From Bog-159 sp050011755 (GTDB taxonomy: Bacteria; Acidobacteriota; Terriglobia; Bryobacterales; Bryobacteraceae), in the NCBI GenBank assembly GCA_050011755.1, contig JBEKIM010000244.1, positions 1 through 10,244 on the forward strand: 10,244 nt of DNA, given 5' to 3'. Shown piece after piece: positions 1-6,634 of the stretch (the first letter of the stretch is position 1; the number at the start of each line of letters is the position of its first letter). A program made the position numbers and the translations under genes. Under the pieces are notes generated by a model. It had not been told where the DNA came from, searched no databases, and was given only the letters and a program-made list of their open reading frames with translations.

Positions 1-2
1 CG

Positions 3-184
3 TGCACAGCCCCTGTCTCCGCTGACGAAATCGTCCTTTACAAGGAACTGTTTCGGCAAGGGCTGGCATCGAGGGTCCTAGCGGTTGGGGCGGCGAGCCG
101 CTACGACTTCGTGCTTCCGCGAACTGCGCGATCCCGAGGATGCAAATCACTAAGCCGCCATCACCGAGGTAGAATAAAGAGCGG
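3..184 (+). pseudogene. Decayed N-terminal (HTH) part of a first Xre/MbcA-type antitoxin
   Basis: Frame 3 is open from the window start to about 184 and reads, around 24-113, a segment (ADEIVLYKELFRQGLASRVL, then YDFVLPRT) that resembles the helix-rich N-terminal region before the toxin-binding domain in Xre/MbcA/ParS antitoxins. The continuation appears in frame 1 near 154-187 (AAITEVE, a stop, then RADDL), and the toxin-binding part is in frame 2 (185-394). The coding trace therefore crosses all three frames and contains stops, which points to frameshift decay. The true 5' end may lie before position 1. The resemblance is by eye and weak; the stretch could simply be noncoding. Confidence 0.4.
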
Positions 185-394
185 ATGACCTCTGCACTTC
201 CTCTCGCTCGCCTGGTGCCCGTCATCGCGCACGCGGTAGCCGTGTTCGGCGATGAGCAGAAGGCTACGCACTGGCTGTCGACTCCCCTAGCCCTATTCGA
301 TTATCAAACCCCGGCCGAGTTGCTCGCCACAAGCGAGGGCATTGAGCTCGTCGAGCGGACGCTCACCCGCATCGAACACAACGTCCCTTCCTGA
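185..394 (+). CDS. Antitoxin toxin-binding domain (Xre/MbcA/ParS C-terminal type), first copy, probably a remnant
   Basis: This 69-residue ORF consists only of the toxin-binding domain of RES-partner antitoxins (Pfam Xre_MbcA_ParS_C). The pattern A..VFGDEQKATHWL, then TP.ELL.T.EG, then LTRIE..V at the end matches the second antitoxin at 612-848 segment by segment. In the family this domain binds and masks the RES toxin, while a preceding HTH domain represses the operon. No HTH is in frame here, although degenerate traces of one lie upstream in other frames. No convincing RBS precedes ATG 185; GAGG at 166-169 is too far away. Its TGA overlaps the following ATG as TGATG (392-396), the same junction as in the second pair. 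Most likely this is the surviving 3' part of a decayed antitoxin, but it could still be translated. Confidence 0.55.
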   Translation: MTSALPLARLVPVIAHAVAVFGDEQKATHWLSTPLALFDYQTPAELLATSEGIELVERTLTRIEHNVPS

Positions 395-605
395 TGGCCG
401 TCCTGGCCGGCCGTCACGTTTTCCGCGTGCCGGGCGCGCTGTCGCCGGCGGACGCCGGAGTTCACCCGGATGGGCGGTTGTCTACATGGCCAAAGCATGG
501 TCATGGCAGTGCCTCGAGAACGCCGCCGCCCAGGTGGGATTATGGCGTTTCCCGATTAGGGAACCGGACGCGCCCGCCAAAGGCGTATATTTAGAAGTGG
601 AGGTC
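394..605 (+). pseudogene. Decayed RES-domain toxin, first copy (N-terminal half only)
   Basis: Pieces of a RES toxin N-terminal half can be read here in different frames. ATG 394, overlapping the antitoxin stop as TGATG, begins a frame containing HVFRVPG (compare AYRLCRS at the start of the intact toxin). From about 443 the other forward frame reads AGGRRSSPGWAVVYMAK, which aligns with AGGRWNSRGNAVVYMSE of the intact toxin at 848-1327. Near 580-605 the same frame reads VYLEVEVP, aligning with YVLGAAEIP. The block that should contain the catalytic Glu is scrambled, and the C-terminal half with the catalytic Ser and the NP.HP motif is absent. The pieces run straight into the second antitoxin. 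This looks like a tandem copy that was frameshifted and then truncated by deletion. Confidence 0.6.
599..603 (+). promoter_or_regulatory. Shine-Dalgarno GGAGG deciding the GTG 612 start
   Basis: GGAGG ends 8 nt before GTG 612. It is the only strong RBS ahead of the second antitoxin and favours GTG 612 over in-frame upstream starts (ATG 486, ATG 342), which would translate the decayed toxin remnant as a fusion. Confidence 0.65.
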
Positions 606-611
606 CCTTGC

Positions 612-848
612 GTGGCAACTACTCCGACCGACGTGACCACACCGGAAATGGCGCCGCCGGCGCGCTTCATTTCGCTCTCCGTACGGGCGGGTGAGGTTTT
701 CGCCAACCACGAAAAGGCGCTCAGTTGGCTGCACACCCCGAATCCATCGCTGCGCGGCTGCACACCGCTTGAGGCGGCCCATACCGAAGAAGGTTGTGCT
801 GAAGCTGATGACCTTCTAACGCGCATCGAAGCCGGCGTACTCGGCTGA
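612..848 (+). CDS. Short RES-partner antitoxin (Xre/MbcA/ParS toxin-binding domain, no HTH)
   Basis: This 78-residue protein should neutralise the RES toxin encoded immediately downstream. Residues 26-78 form the toxin-binding domain: A.EVFANHEKALSWL (26-40), TPN..L.G.TPLE (42-54), TEEG (58-61), and a C-terminal LLTRIEAGV (68-76). In the family the C-terminal tail inserts into the toxin active-site cleft. Typical members are about 130-150 residues with an N-terminal Xre-like HTH; here the first ~17 residues are a Thr/Pro-rich tail, so DNA binding and autorepression look lost. The start is GTG, supported by a GGAGG box 8 nt upstream. Its TGA overlaps the toxin ATG (TGATG, 846-850), so the pair is translationally coupled. 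The reading frame stays open upstream into the decayed toxin copy. Confidence 0.75.
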   Translation: MATTPTDVTTPEMAPPARFISLSVRAGEVFANHEKALSWLHTPNPSLRGCTPLEAAHTEEGCAEADDLLTRIEAGVLG

Positions 849-1327
849 TGCGTGCGTACCGGTTGTGCCGCTCTAATTATCCGCCCTATGATGGCGAGGG
901 AGCGCGGCGGGCCGGCGGACGCTGGAATTCCAGAGGCAACGCGGTAGTTTACATGAGCGAATACCGTTCGCTCGCCCTCGTGGAGATCCTGGTCCATTTG
1001 TCGTCCGTGATTCCGGACCGCTATGTGTTGGGCGCCGCAGAAATCCCCGACGATTTGGATGTCGATCATATTACGGAAAGCGAACTAGCCTCGAATTGGG
1101 CCACGCTCGATCCCTCCCATCAGTCGGCTACACGCGCGATCGGCGATCATTGGATCGCGGATGGCCGGTCGGTGGTTCTGTCTGTCCCTTCCGTCATATC
1201 GGGCGAACGTAACTATGCCCTGAATCCCGCGCATCCCGCGTTCGCGCGTATCGCATTCGCCGCGCCGATTCCGTTTCACTTCGATTTGCGCCTGGTGCGG
1301 CAGGCTCCTATACCGGGCACAGTCTGA
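848..1327 (+). CDS. RES-domain toxin (NAD+-degrading toxin of a RES/Xre toxin-antitoxin pair)
   Basis: This 159-residue, full-length RES toxin belongs to a family whose characterised members (MbcT and other RES toxins) kill or arrest cells by degrading NAD+, in MbcT by phosphorolysis. The key residues are visible: G23-G24-R25-W-N-S in the N-terminal motif (conserved Arg25), VVY at 33-35, E46 in the VEILVHL helix (conserved Glu), and S115 in VPSVI (conserved Ser). N122-Y123 and N126-P127-A-H129-P130 complete the signature. Domain order and length are normal, so it looks intact. It starts at ATG 848, which overlaps the antitoxin stop. The gene is convergent with the beta-propeller gene, with 62 bp between them and no clear terminator hairpin. 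Confidence 0.88.
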   Translation: MRAYRLCRSNYPPYDGEGARRAGGRWNSRGNAVVYMSEYRSLALVEILVHLSSVIPDRYVLGAAEIPDDLDVDHITESELASNWATLDPSHQSATRAIGDHWIADGRSVVLSVPSVISGERNYALNPAHPAFARIAFAAPIPFHFDLRLVRQAPIPGTV

Positions 1328-1389
1328 TTTGATTATTCGTCGTGGCTCGCCGGTCCTTCAGGTAATACCGCCGATCAGTATGTATCGCG

Positions 1390-2946
1390 TCATTTCAATC
1401 CATAGACCGCGAGTTGATTGGAAAACGTCGCCAGGTAGACTTTACCGTTGGCGACCACCGGAACCGCGAATTTCGCCAGGTTGCCGAATTGGTCGGAGGG
1501 ATTCATGGTACTGTTCCACAGCTCCGTCGCGACATTGGCCGCGTTGAAAGCATGGAGCACGCCAGGTACCGCGGCGGTCGCCGCGTCCTGTGTGGACATG
1601 TTGGCCCACACGATGCCCGTGCCGGGCGTAACGCCATTGGAGGAGAGGGCCAGGGCGGCGCCGCCGGGCAGCGCGGCTATCTGGGTGTTTTGGAAAACCG
1701 GGGAGGTGCTCAGCATGCCGCCGCTGAAGCTGAAGGCTTTGAGGGTATCGTTGGACGCCCAGATATAGAGCAGCGACGGCGACGTGGGCTTGCTGCCCGT
1801 CAGGTTCCAGAAGGCGGGGCTATGCACTTGCGCGCAGCTGTCGTCGGCGTTCGATGAGCAGCCGGGTGTAGCTTGCACGCTCTGAACAAACTGCAGTGCG
1901 CCGGCGCTCGAAATACTTAGAAGATACAGCAGGCCGGTCTTGCCGCCGCCGACCAAAAGGCTGGTTCCCGGAATCAGCAGGGGACCGCCTGAACCGAGAT
2001 CGAAATCGTCGGTATTCAGAGCAGACCAGTTGGGAGCGGTGTACAGGCCCGTCTGGCTATGGCTGGCGCCGTAGCGGACGAAGCTCTCGCCGATATTGCC
2101 GTTGCCGACGTCGCCGTTGCCGGTGATGAAGGTGAATCCGTTGGCGTCGGCGGCGGGTCCGCGGCCCGACATCCAGACACCGCCTTCGTTGCCGTTGGGC
2201 GTGGTGTTCAGGACAAAAGTCTGCTTCAACGTAGTGGCGCTATAGCCCAATTCCCAACCGTGGAATGGCACCACGCTTTCGATTTTCTGGCGGGCAAAAC
2301 CCATGTACACGTTTCCCTTAAGCAGCAGCAGGGCCGGGCGCTGCAGCTCAATGGAACTGTTAAAAGCAATCTTGCCGTTGCTCGATCCCGATCCGGTTCC
2401 GCTGACGCTGGCCTTGATGGTGACGGGGCCGCCGAACTTCTCGCTGCCGCTGGTGATGTCGAGGGCGTGCAGACTGTGTGACATCTTGCCATTCACCTCG
2501 GTAAGCGCCACGACATACATGGTGCCCGAGGAGGTATCGATCACCGGGGTGGAGAGTATCCCGCAGCGCGGCAGGGCATTGTGGGTGGCTTGCGGCGCGG
2601 CCGGTCCCAGGCTAACCTGCCAGAGGGGAGCGGACAGGGAAGGCGAATCGGCATCGAAGGCATACACGCTGTTGTTGATGGTGGCCACATAGACCACGTT
2701 GTGCGCGCTTCCACCGATGGTCACTTGCGGGAGATAGAGCGGCTGGGCGTAGATATAGTCATCCACGGCGCGGGTGAAGAGCAGGCCGAATTGACTCTTG
2801 TTGACGTTGGCGGTGGTCAGGATGGTTTCCGCCAGGTTGGCGCTGGTGCGCTGCTGATTGTACTGCCCGGTCCAAATGCTGACCTGAGCTGGGCAGAGGG
2901 GGACTAAGGCAAGGCCCATCGCGAGGGCCGGATACAGACGTCGCAT
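1390..2946 (-). CDS. Secreted PQQ-like beta-propeller repeat protein
   Basis: A 518-residue exported protein of unknown substrate. Residues 1-21 are a signal peptide (MRR, hydrophobic core, PLCPAQ), with likely cleavage near A20/Q21. The rest carries recurring blade motifs of the PQQ/WD-type propeller: VVYVATINNSVYAFDAD (84-100), MYVVALTEV followed by LHALD (143-163), GLLYLLS, LLYIWASNDTLKAFS, VLHAFNA and a final VYLATFSNQLAVYGLK. Such proteins are often periplasmic or cell-surface. No dehydrogenase catalytic motif or haem CxxCH was noticed, so enzyme activity is not implied. ATG 2946 is chosen over an in-frame GTG at 2976 because it places the signal peptide at the N-terminus. The gene lies 39 bp downstream of hemB on the same strand, so readthrough from hemB is possible; no strong RBS was seen. 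Confidence 0.75.
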   Translation of the reverse strand: MRRLYPALAMGLALVPLCPAQVSIWTGQYNQQRTSANLAETILTTANVNKSQFGLLFTRAVDDYIYAQPLYLPQVTIGGSAHNVVYVATINNSVYAFDADSPSLSAPLWQVSLGPAAPQATHNALPRCGILSTPVIDTSSGTMYVVALTEVNGKMSHSLHALDITSGSEKFGGPVTIKASVSGTGSGSSNGKIAFNSSIELQRPALLLLKGNVYMGFARQKIESVVPFHGWELGYSATTLKQTFVLNTTPNGNEGGVWMSGRGPAADANGFTFITGNGDVGNGNIGESFVRYGASHSQTGLYTAPNWSALNTDDFDLGSGGPLLIPGTSLLVGGGKTGLLYLLSISSAGALQFVQSVQATPGCSSNADDSCAQVHSPAFWNLTGSKPTSPSLLYIWASNDTLKAFSFSGGMLSTSPVFQNTQIAALPGGAALALSSNGVTPGTGIVWANMSTQDAATAAVPGVLHAFNAANVATELWNSTMNPSDQFGNLAKFAVPVVANGKVYLATFSNQLAVYGLK

Positions 2947-2985
2947 GGGGTCAAGTATACACCTCGCCTGGGACACGCGAGATGT

Positions 2986-3957
2986 TCATGCGAGCAAGCG
3001 GGCGGCGGGCTTGGCGAAATACGTGAGAATGATCTGCGCGCCGGCGCGGCGGATGCAGGTCAAGCTCTCCAGCATGGCGCGGTCGTGGTCGATCCAGCCG
3101 TTGCGCGCGGCGGCTTCGATCATGGAGAATTCGCCGCTCACCTGGTAGGCGGCCACGGGCACGTCGAAACGCCGGCGGGCCTCGTGGATGAGATCGAGGT
3201 AGGGCATGGCGGGCTTCACCATGATCATGTCGGCGCCCTCCTGCAGGTCGAGCTCGATTTCGCGCATGGCCTCGCGCCCGTTGGCGGGGTCCATCTGGTA
3301 GCTGCGGCGGTCGCCGAACTGCGGAGTGGACTCGGCGGCCTCGCGAAACGGTCCGTAAAACACCGAGGCGAATTTGGCGGCGTAGGACAGGATGGGGATG
3401 TGCGAGAAGCCGTTGGCGTCCAGTTCGTGGCGGATGGCGGCGACGCGTCCGTCCATCATGTCGGAGGGGGCCACGATGTCGGCGCCGGCGCGGGCGTGCG
3501 ATACGGCGGAGGCTGCCAGCCATTCGAGCGTCTGGTCGTTATCGACTTCACCGTTGACGATCTTGCCGCAATGCCCGTGGCTGGTGTATTCGCAATTACA
3601 GACGTCGGTGACGATCAGGAGGCCCGGAACCTGGCTGCGGATGGCGCGGATGGCGCGCTGCACGATGCCGTCGTCGGCATAGGCACCGGAGGCGGTTTCG
3701 TCCTTGGATTCCGGCAATCCGAACAGGATCACGCCGCCGATGCCGAGCACATGCACCTCGGCGCACTCGCGCACGATTTCGTCCACGGAGAGTTGGAAAT
3801 TGCCCGGCATGGCGCCGATTTCGCGGCGGATACCCTCGCCGGGGCAGGCGAATAGCGGCAGGATAAACTCCGCCGGGTCCAGGCGGGTTTCCCGGACGAG
3901 GCTGCGGATCGGCTCGCTGGAGCGCAGCCGGCGCAGGCGGTGAATGGGGAACGGCAT
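2986..3957 (-). CDS. hemB: Delta-aminolevulinic acid dehydratase (porphobilinogen synthase)
   Basis: HemB condenses two molecules of 5-aminolevulinate into porphobilinogen, the first common step of haem and other tetrapyrrole synthesis, in the cytoplasm. The 323-residue length is normal. Schiff-base lysines are seen at K195 (YAAKFASVFYGPFR) and K248 (MVKPAMPYLD). The metal-binding stretch DVCNCEYTSHGHCG supplies C120, C122 and C130, the three-cysteine zinc-type site as in E. coli rather than the Asp-rich magnesium type. Other family blocks are SDMMDGR (165-171), DRRSYQMDPAN (216-226) and AAYQVSGEFSMI (269-280). The start is ATG 3957; only a poor RBS (AGGGG abutting the ATG) precedes it, and a TACAAT-like -10 lies 7 nt upstream. 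It is divergent from the small gene at 4091. Confidence 0.96.
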   Translation of the reverse strand: MPFPIHRLRRLRSSEPIRSLVRETRLDPAEFILPLFACPGEGIRREIGAMPGNFQLSVDEIVRECAEVHVLGIGGVILFGLPESKDETASGAYADDGIVQRAIRAIRSQVPGLLIVTDVCNCEYTSHGHCGKIVNGEVDNDQTLEWLAASAVSHARAGADIVAPSDMMDGRVAAIRHELDANGFSHIPILSYAAKFASVFYGPFREAAESTPQFGDRRSYQMDPANGREAMREIELDLQEGADMIMVKPAMPYLDLIHEARRRFDVPVAAYQVSGEFSMIEAAARNGWIDHDRAMLESLTCIRRAGAQIILTYFAKPAARLLA

Positions 3958-3964
3958 CCCCTAA

Positions 3965-3970
3965 ATTGTA
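3965..3970 (-). promoter_or_regulatory. Possible -10 element for hemB
   Basis: The minus strand reads TACAAT 7 nt before the hemB ATG. No acceptable -35 hexamer was found 16-18 bp further upstream. If used, the transcript would begin at or next to the start codon (leaderless), which would fit the poor RBS. Confidence 0.25.
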
Positions 3971-4043
3971 GCTCAGGGCACCGAAAAAGCCCGCCTGGCG
4001 TGCTATCGGGCGTTAAGATTCGAAAAAATAAACGAAAAGCCCC

Positions 4044-4071
4044 TTGACAAGCGCTGGCGCTTCATTAGAAT
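4044..4071 (+). promoter_or_regulatory. Sigma-70-type promoter for the small Cys/His gene
   Basis: A perfect -35 TTGACA (4044-4049) is followed after a 16-bp spacer by -10 TAGAAT (4066-4071). The expected transcript start is about 4077-4080, only about a dozen bases before ATG 4091, so the leader is very short. The local sequence is AT-rich compared with the neighbouring genes. It could also carry transcription into serS. Confidence 0.7.
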
Positions 4072-4090
4072 TAATCGTAAGTCTTGCTTT

Positions 4091-4231
4091 ATGCAGCAGC
4101 CCTGCGAGCACAACCGTACTGAGATCATCGCCAGGCGCGATGGCGTGGAATACCTGGAATGTCTGGATTGCCGCCAGATCTTCGAAGCCGAAGACCTTGA
4201 ACCCGTAACAGTCGAAGACGACGACGAGTAG
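4091..4231 (+). CDS. 46-residue Cys/His acidic small protein (possible zinc-binding)
   Basis: This ORF is too short for most gene callers but has coding character. Residues run MQQPCEHNRTEIIARRDG, then VEYLECLDCRQIFEAEDLEP and a very acidic tail (VEDDDE). C5 and H7 near the start and C24-x2-C27 form a plausible four-ligand zinc site of zinc-ribbon style. A strong promoter ends about 20 nt upstream, though no good Shine-Dalgarno box is visible in the short leader. It ends 107 bp before serS on the same strand. I do not recognise a named family and assign no function; an interaction module or small zinc-binding regulator is possible. Base and codon use resemble neighbouring genes. Confidence 0.6.
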   Translation: MQQPCEHNRTEIIARRDGVEYLECLDCRQIFEAEDLEPVTVEDDDE

Positions 4232-4338
4232 AGCCGGCAACGTGTGGCGAGCCCGCTACGTGTGCCGCCCGGCGAATGCGGGTAAAGCGTTTGTTTTCAT
4301 GCGATGTAGTTTGCGTCTACGGATGCTAGCATGGATCA

Positions 4339-5616
4339 ATGTACGATCTGGCATGGTTTCGAGCGAATTTCGACCGCATCGCGGAGCGGCTGCAGACCCG
4401 CAGTAATCCGCCCAATCTGGATGGCTACCGGGAATTGGACCAACGGCGGCGCGCGGCCATCGCCGAAGCGGAGCAGTTGAGAGCCCGCTATAACGCCGAT
4501 ACCCTCGAAATCGGCAAGCTACGGCGCGCGGGCGCCGATACCACCGAACGCCAGCAGCAGATGCGCGTGATCGGGGACCGTATCGCCGCGCTGGAGCAGG
4601 AACAAAAAGCGGCCGAGGCATCTTTTCGCGAGATGGTGATGGCCATTCCGAACCTGCCGCACGAATCGGTGCCGGTGGGGTCGAGCGAAGCGGATAACGT
4701 GGAAGTCCGGCGCGTGGGCGAACTGCGGAAATTCGACTTCGAGCCTAAGGCGCACTGGGACTTGGGTCCGGAACTAGGCATACTGGATCTCGACCGGGCG
4801 GCGAAGGTGACCGGCGCGCGGTTCGCGGTGTACTGGGGATTGGGCGCCAAACTGGAACGCGCTCTCATCAATTTCATGCTCGACGTACACACGCGCGAGC
4901 ATGGCTACACCGAAGTGCTGCCGCCCTTTATGGTGAATTCGGCCAGCCTTCTCGGCACCGGGCAATTGCCCAAGTTCGCCCAGGACCAGTTCAAGATCGA
5001 GAACTCGGACTATTGGCTGATTCCCACGGCGGAGGTTCCGGTGACGAATTTGTACCGCAACGAAACCCTGGATGGCGAACTCCTGCCGGTAAAGTTGTGC
5101 GCTTACACCCCCTGCTTCCGCAGCGAGGCCGGCTCTTACGGGCGGGACGTGCGCGGCATTATCCGGCAGCACCAATTCCAGAAAGTCGAGATGGTCAAGT
5201 TCGCACACCCGGAGCATAGCTACGACGAACTGGAGAAACTCACGGCGGATGCCGAAGACATCCTGCGGCGGCTGGGATTGCCGTTCCGGACGGTGGTGCT
5301 CTCCACCGGCGATACGGGCTTTTCCGCGGCCAAAACTTACGATATCGAAGTATGGCTGCCGGGCCTGAACGCCTATAAGGAGATTTCATCCTGCTCGAAC
5401 TTCGAGGCCTTTCAGGCCCGGCGCGCTTCCATCCGTTACAAGCTGGGCAAGGGCAAGAACGAATTCGTGCACACGCTGAACGGCAGCGGACTGGCGGTGG
5501 GACGCACCTGGGTGGCGATCGTGGAGAATTACCAGCAAAAGGACGGCAGCGTGGTGGTGCCGGAAGCGCTGCGTCCTTATGTGGGGACGGATGTAATTCG
5601 GCGGCACCAGAGCTGA
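4339..5616 (+). CDS. serS: Seryl-tRNA synthetase
   Basis: SerS charges tRNA-Ser (and tRNA-Sec) with serine using ATP in the cytoplasm. The 425-residue length is normal. Residues about 25-105 are the charged, helix-rich N-terminal arm, a long antiparallel coiled coil that grips the tRNA long variable arm. The class II catalytic core follows: motif 1 around HTREHGYTEVLPPFMV (184-199), the serine-binding T-A-E at 230-232, motif 2 with CFRSEAG and the QHQFQKVEM block (259-285, R261), KEISSCSNFEAFQ (347-359), and motif 3 LNGSGLAVGRTW with R389. No key motif is missing. The start is ATG 4339; the RBS is weak. It may share a transcript with the small gene ending 107 bp upstream. Confidence 0.97.
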   Translation: MYDLAWFRANFDRIAERLQTRSNPPNLDGYRELDQRRRAAIAEAEQLRARYNADTLEIGKLRRAGADTTERQQQMRVIGDRIAALEQEQKAAEASFREMVMAIPNLPHESVPVGSSEADNVEVRRVGELRKFDFEPKAHWDLGPELGILDLDRAAKVTGARFAVYWGLGAKLERALINFMLDVHTREHGYTEVLPPFMVNSASLLGTGQLPKFAQDQFKIENSDYWLIPTAEVPVTNLYRNETLDGELLPVKLCAYTPCFRSEAGSYGRDVRGIIRQHQFQKVEMVKFAHPEHSYDELEKLTADAEDILRRLGLPFRTVVLSTGDTGFSAAKTYDIEVWLPGLNAYKEISSCSNFEAFQARRASIRYKLGKGKNEFVHTLNGSGLAVGRTWVAIVENYQQKDGSVVVPEALRPYVGTDVIRRHQS

Positions 5617-5641
5617 TGAAAAACCAGTTGGTGAGGCGCCC

Positions 5642-5689
5642 GTGGCGCACGCTTCAGCGGGCCGGCGGGACTTTTACGTCCCGCTGGCC
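5642..5689 (+). repeat. Palindromic dispersed repeat, short copy
   Basis: The copy begins with GTGGCGCACGCTTCAGCG, identical to the left arm of the element at 9259-9351. Over 43 nt (5642-5684) it matches the reverse complement of 9307-9349 at 41 positions. Positions 5660-5689 form a hairpin with a 12-bp stem (GGCCGGCGGGAC against GTCCCGCTGGCC, one mismatch) and a TTTTAC loop. It lies 25 bp after the serS stop, where it could stabilise or help end the serS message, but there is no T-tract. Confidence 0.75.
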
Positions 5690-5889
5690 CGGGTTCGCAT
5701 CAACCAGGCGCTTCCTGAAACTCATGACGGTATCGGAATCGGACTCGTCCGCCGGCATCGACCGATCGCTCTGAGCAGAGGCGAAAGCAAGGGCGCGCCT
5801 GGGTACATTCAGATTGCAAATACGGGGCTCTCGCCGCGTGGCGCCCTCGTGACGTGCAGCGAACCTCGCTCCCGTGCGTGCGAAAAGGC
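5690..5889. other. Intergenic stretch with no recognisable gene
   Basis: This is the bulk of the 352-bp gap between serS and the P460-like gene. Short forward and reverse frames exist (for example RRFLKLMTVSESDSSAGI ending at a stop near 5775), but none has an RBS, a family resemblance or a plausible full length. It might hold the degraded tail of a gene or an unrecognised RNA; I see no clear secondary structure beyond the repeat at its left edge. Confidence 0.4.
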
Positions 5890-5918
5890 TTGACAGCGAC
5901 AAAGGAAAAGCGTATCGT
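5890..5918 (+). promoter_or_regulatory. Sigma-70-type promoter for the cytochrome P460-like gene
   Basis: TTGACA (5890-5895), a 17-bp spacer and TATCGT (5913-5918) give an almost consensus promoter. The predicted start is about 5925, leaving a leader of about 45 nt that contains the GAGGAGG RBS. Confidence 0.7.
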
Positions 5919-5954
5919 TTCTTGGCAGGCGGATTGACGAACAGATGCTTCCTT

Positions 5955-5961
5955 GAGGAGG
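5955..5961 (+). promoter_or_regulatory. Shine-Dalgarno GAGGAGG deciding the GTG 5969 start
   Basis: GAGGAGG ends 7 nt before GTG 5969, a near-ideal placement. It supports the GTG start, after which the protein opens with a normal signal peptide (MKR plus hydrophobic core). Confidence 0.8.
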
Positions 5962-5968
5962 AATCACC

Positions 5969-6490
5969 GTGAAAAGGATCGCTTTAATGCTGGTTGCCGT
6001 GGTAATCCTGGCAGGGATTATCGCGTTTACGGCGCCGGCGCCTCTACCCGCCGCCGACCTGGCCGCCCCGATCTTCGTAACAACAATACCTCCCGGATAC
6101 CGGGACTGGAGGTTGATCTCCCTCTCCCACGAAGCAGGCAACCTGAACAGCATTGGCGCAATTTTAGGCAATGATGTGGCGATCAAGGCCTACCGCGAGG
6201 GAAAGCTCCCATTCCCGGATGGCACGATCATTGCAGCTTTGCACTATGGTCACGTCCCGTCGGCGGAAAACAACAAAGTCTTTGGCCAAGCCCAATCTTT
6301 CGTCCCCGGCCCGCCCACGAACATTCAGTTTATGGTCAAGGACTCCACGAAGTACGCCGCGACGGGCGGCTGGGGATTCGCTACCTTCGTAGACGGCAAA
6401 CCCGCCGCCGCCGAGTCGATGAAAGGCTGCTTCCCCTGCCACAATCAGGCTAAGGCTAGCGATCTCGTCTTCACGCATTACGCACCTTAA
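5969..6490 (+). CDS. Secreted cytochrome P460-like monohaem protein
   Basis: A 173-residue exported c-type haem protein. Residues 1-29 are an N-terminal signal or anchor (KR, hydrophobic core, then PAPLPAAD). The body has the cytochrome P460 family layout: GYRDWRLISLSH (43-54), an LNSIGAILGNDVAIKAYREG segment (59-78), PFPDGTIIAALHYG (81-94), IQFMVKDS.KYAATGGWGFATFVDGKP (119-144), and the haem-binding CFPCH at 154-158 near the C-terminus. Characterised P460 proteins oxidise hydroxylamine or bind NO using a haem cross-linked to lysine; K73 and K79 lie in the region where such a lysine could be, but this cannot be settled by eye. Acidobacterial relatives are mostly uncharacterised. The gene stands alone, with its own promoter and strong RBS, and converges on the S46 peptidase gene. 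Confidence 0.82.
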   Translation: MKRIALMLVAVVILAGIIAFTAPAPLPAADLAAPIFVTTIPPGYRDWRLISLSHEAGNLNSIGAILGNDVAIKAYREGKLPFPDGTIIAALHYGHVPSAENNKVFGQAQSFVPGPPTNIQFMVKDSTKYAATGGWGFATFVDGKPAAAESMKGCFPCHNQAKASDLVFTHYAP

Positions 6491-6634
6491 GATACCGACC
6501 GAGGCGTTGGTCAGGCTCCGGAACGGCTGTGGGCTAAGCGCTATACGTGAATTCCGGTGCTACCCTGAGACCCCATCGCCGCTCAATAAGTTAGCAGTTG
6601 TTTTTCGGAGCCGCAAAGATGAAAACCAAGAGCA

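Noticed and set aside
342..848. A 168-residue fusion frame joining the decayed toxin to the second antitoxin
   Set aside because: Its first part overlaps antitoxin 1 out of frame and reads decayed RES pieces; the GGAGG box at 599-603 points to GTG 612 as the real start.
3085..3855. A 256-codon plus-strand frame opposite hemB
   Set aside because: It is antisense to an unmistakable hemB with active-site lysines and zinc cysteines; the composition is shadow-like.
3984..4011. A minus-strand terminator-like hairpin (GCCCG...CGGGC then TTTTT) upstream of hemB
   Set aside because: The stem is only 5 bp with a 13-nt loop, and no minus-strand gene lies upstream for it to terminate.
4013..4240. A 75-codon minus-strand frame over the small Cys/His gene
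   Set aside because: The plus strand carries a strong promoter and a coherent Cys/His product; the minus frame has no RBS or family resemblance and ends in the AT-rich promoter region.
5642..5893. Forward and reverse short frames (about 82-83 codons) in the serS-P460 gap
   Set aside because: Both run through the palindromic repeat, lack an RBS and show no recognisable family motif.
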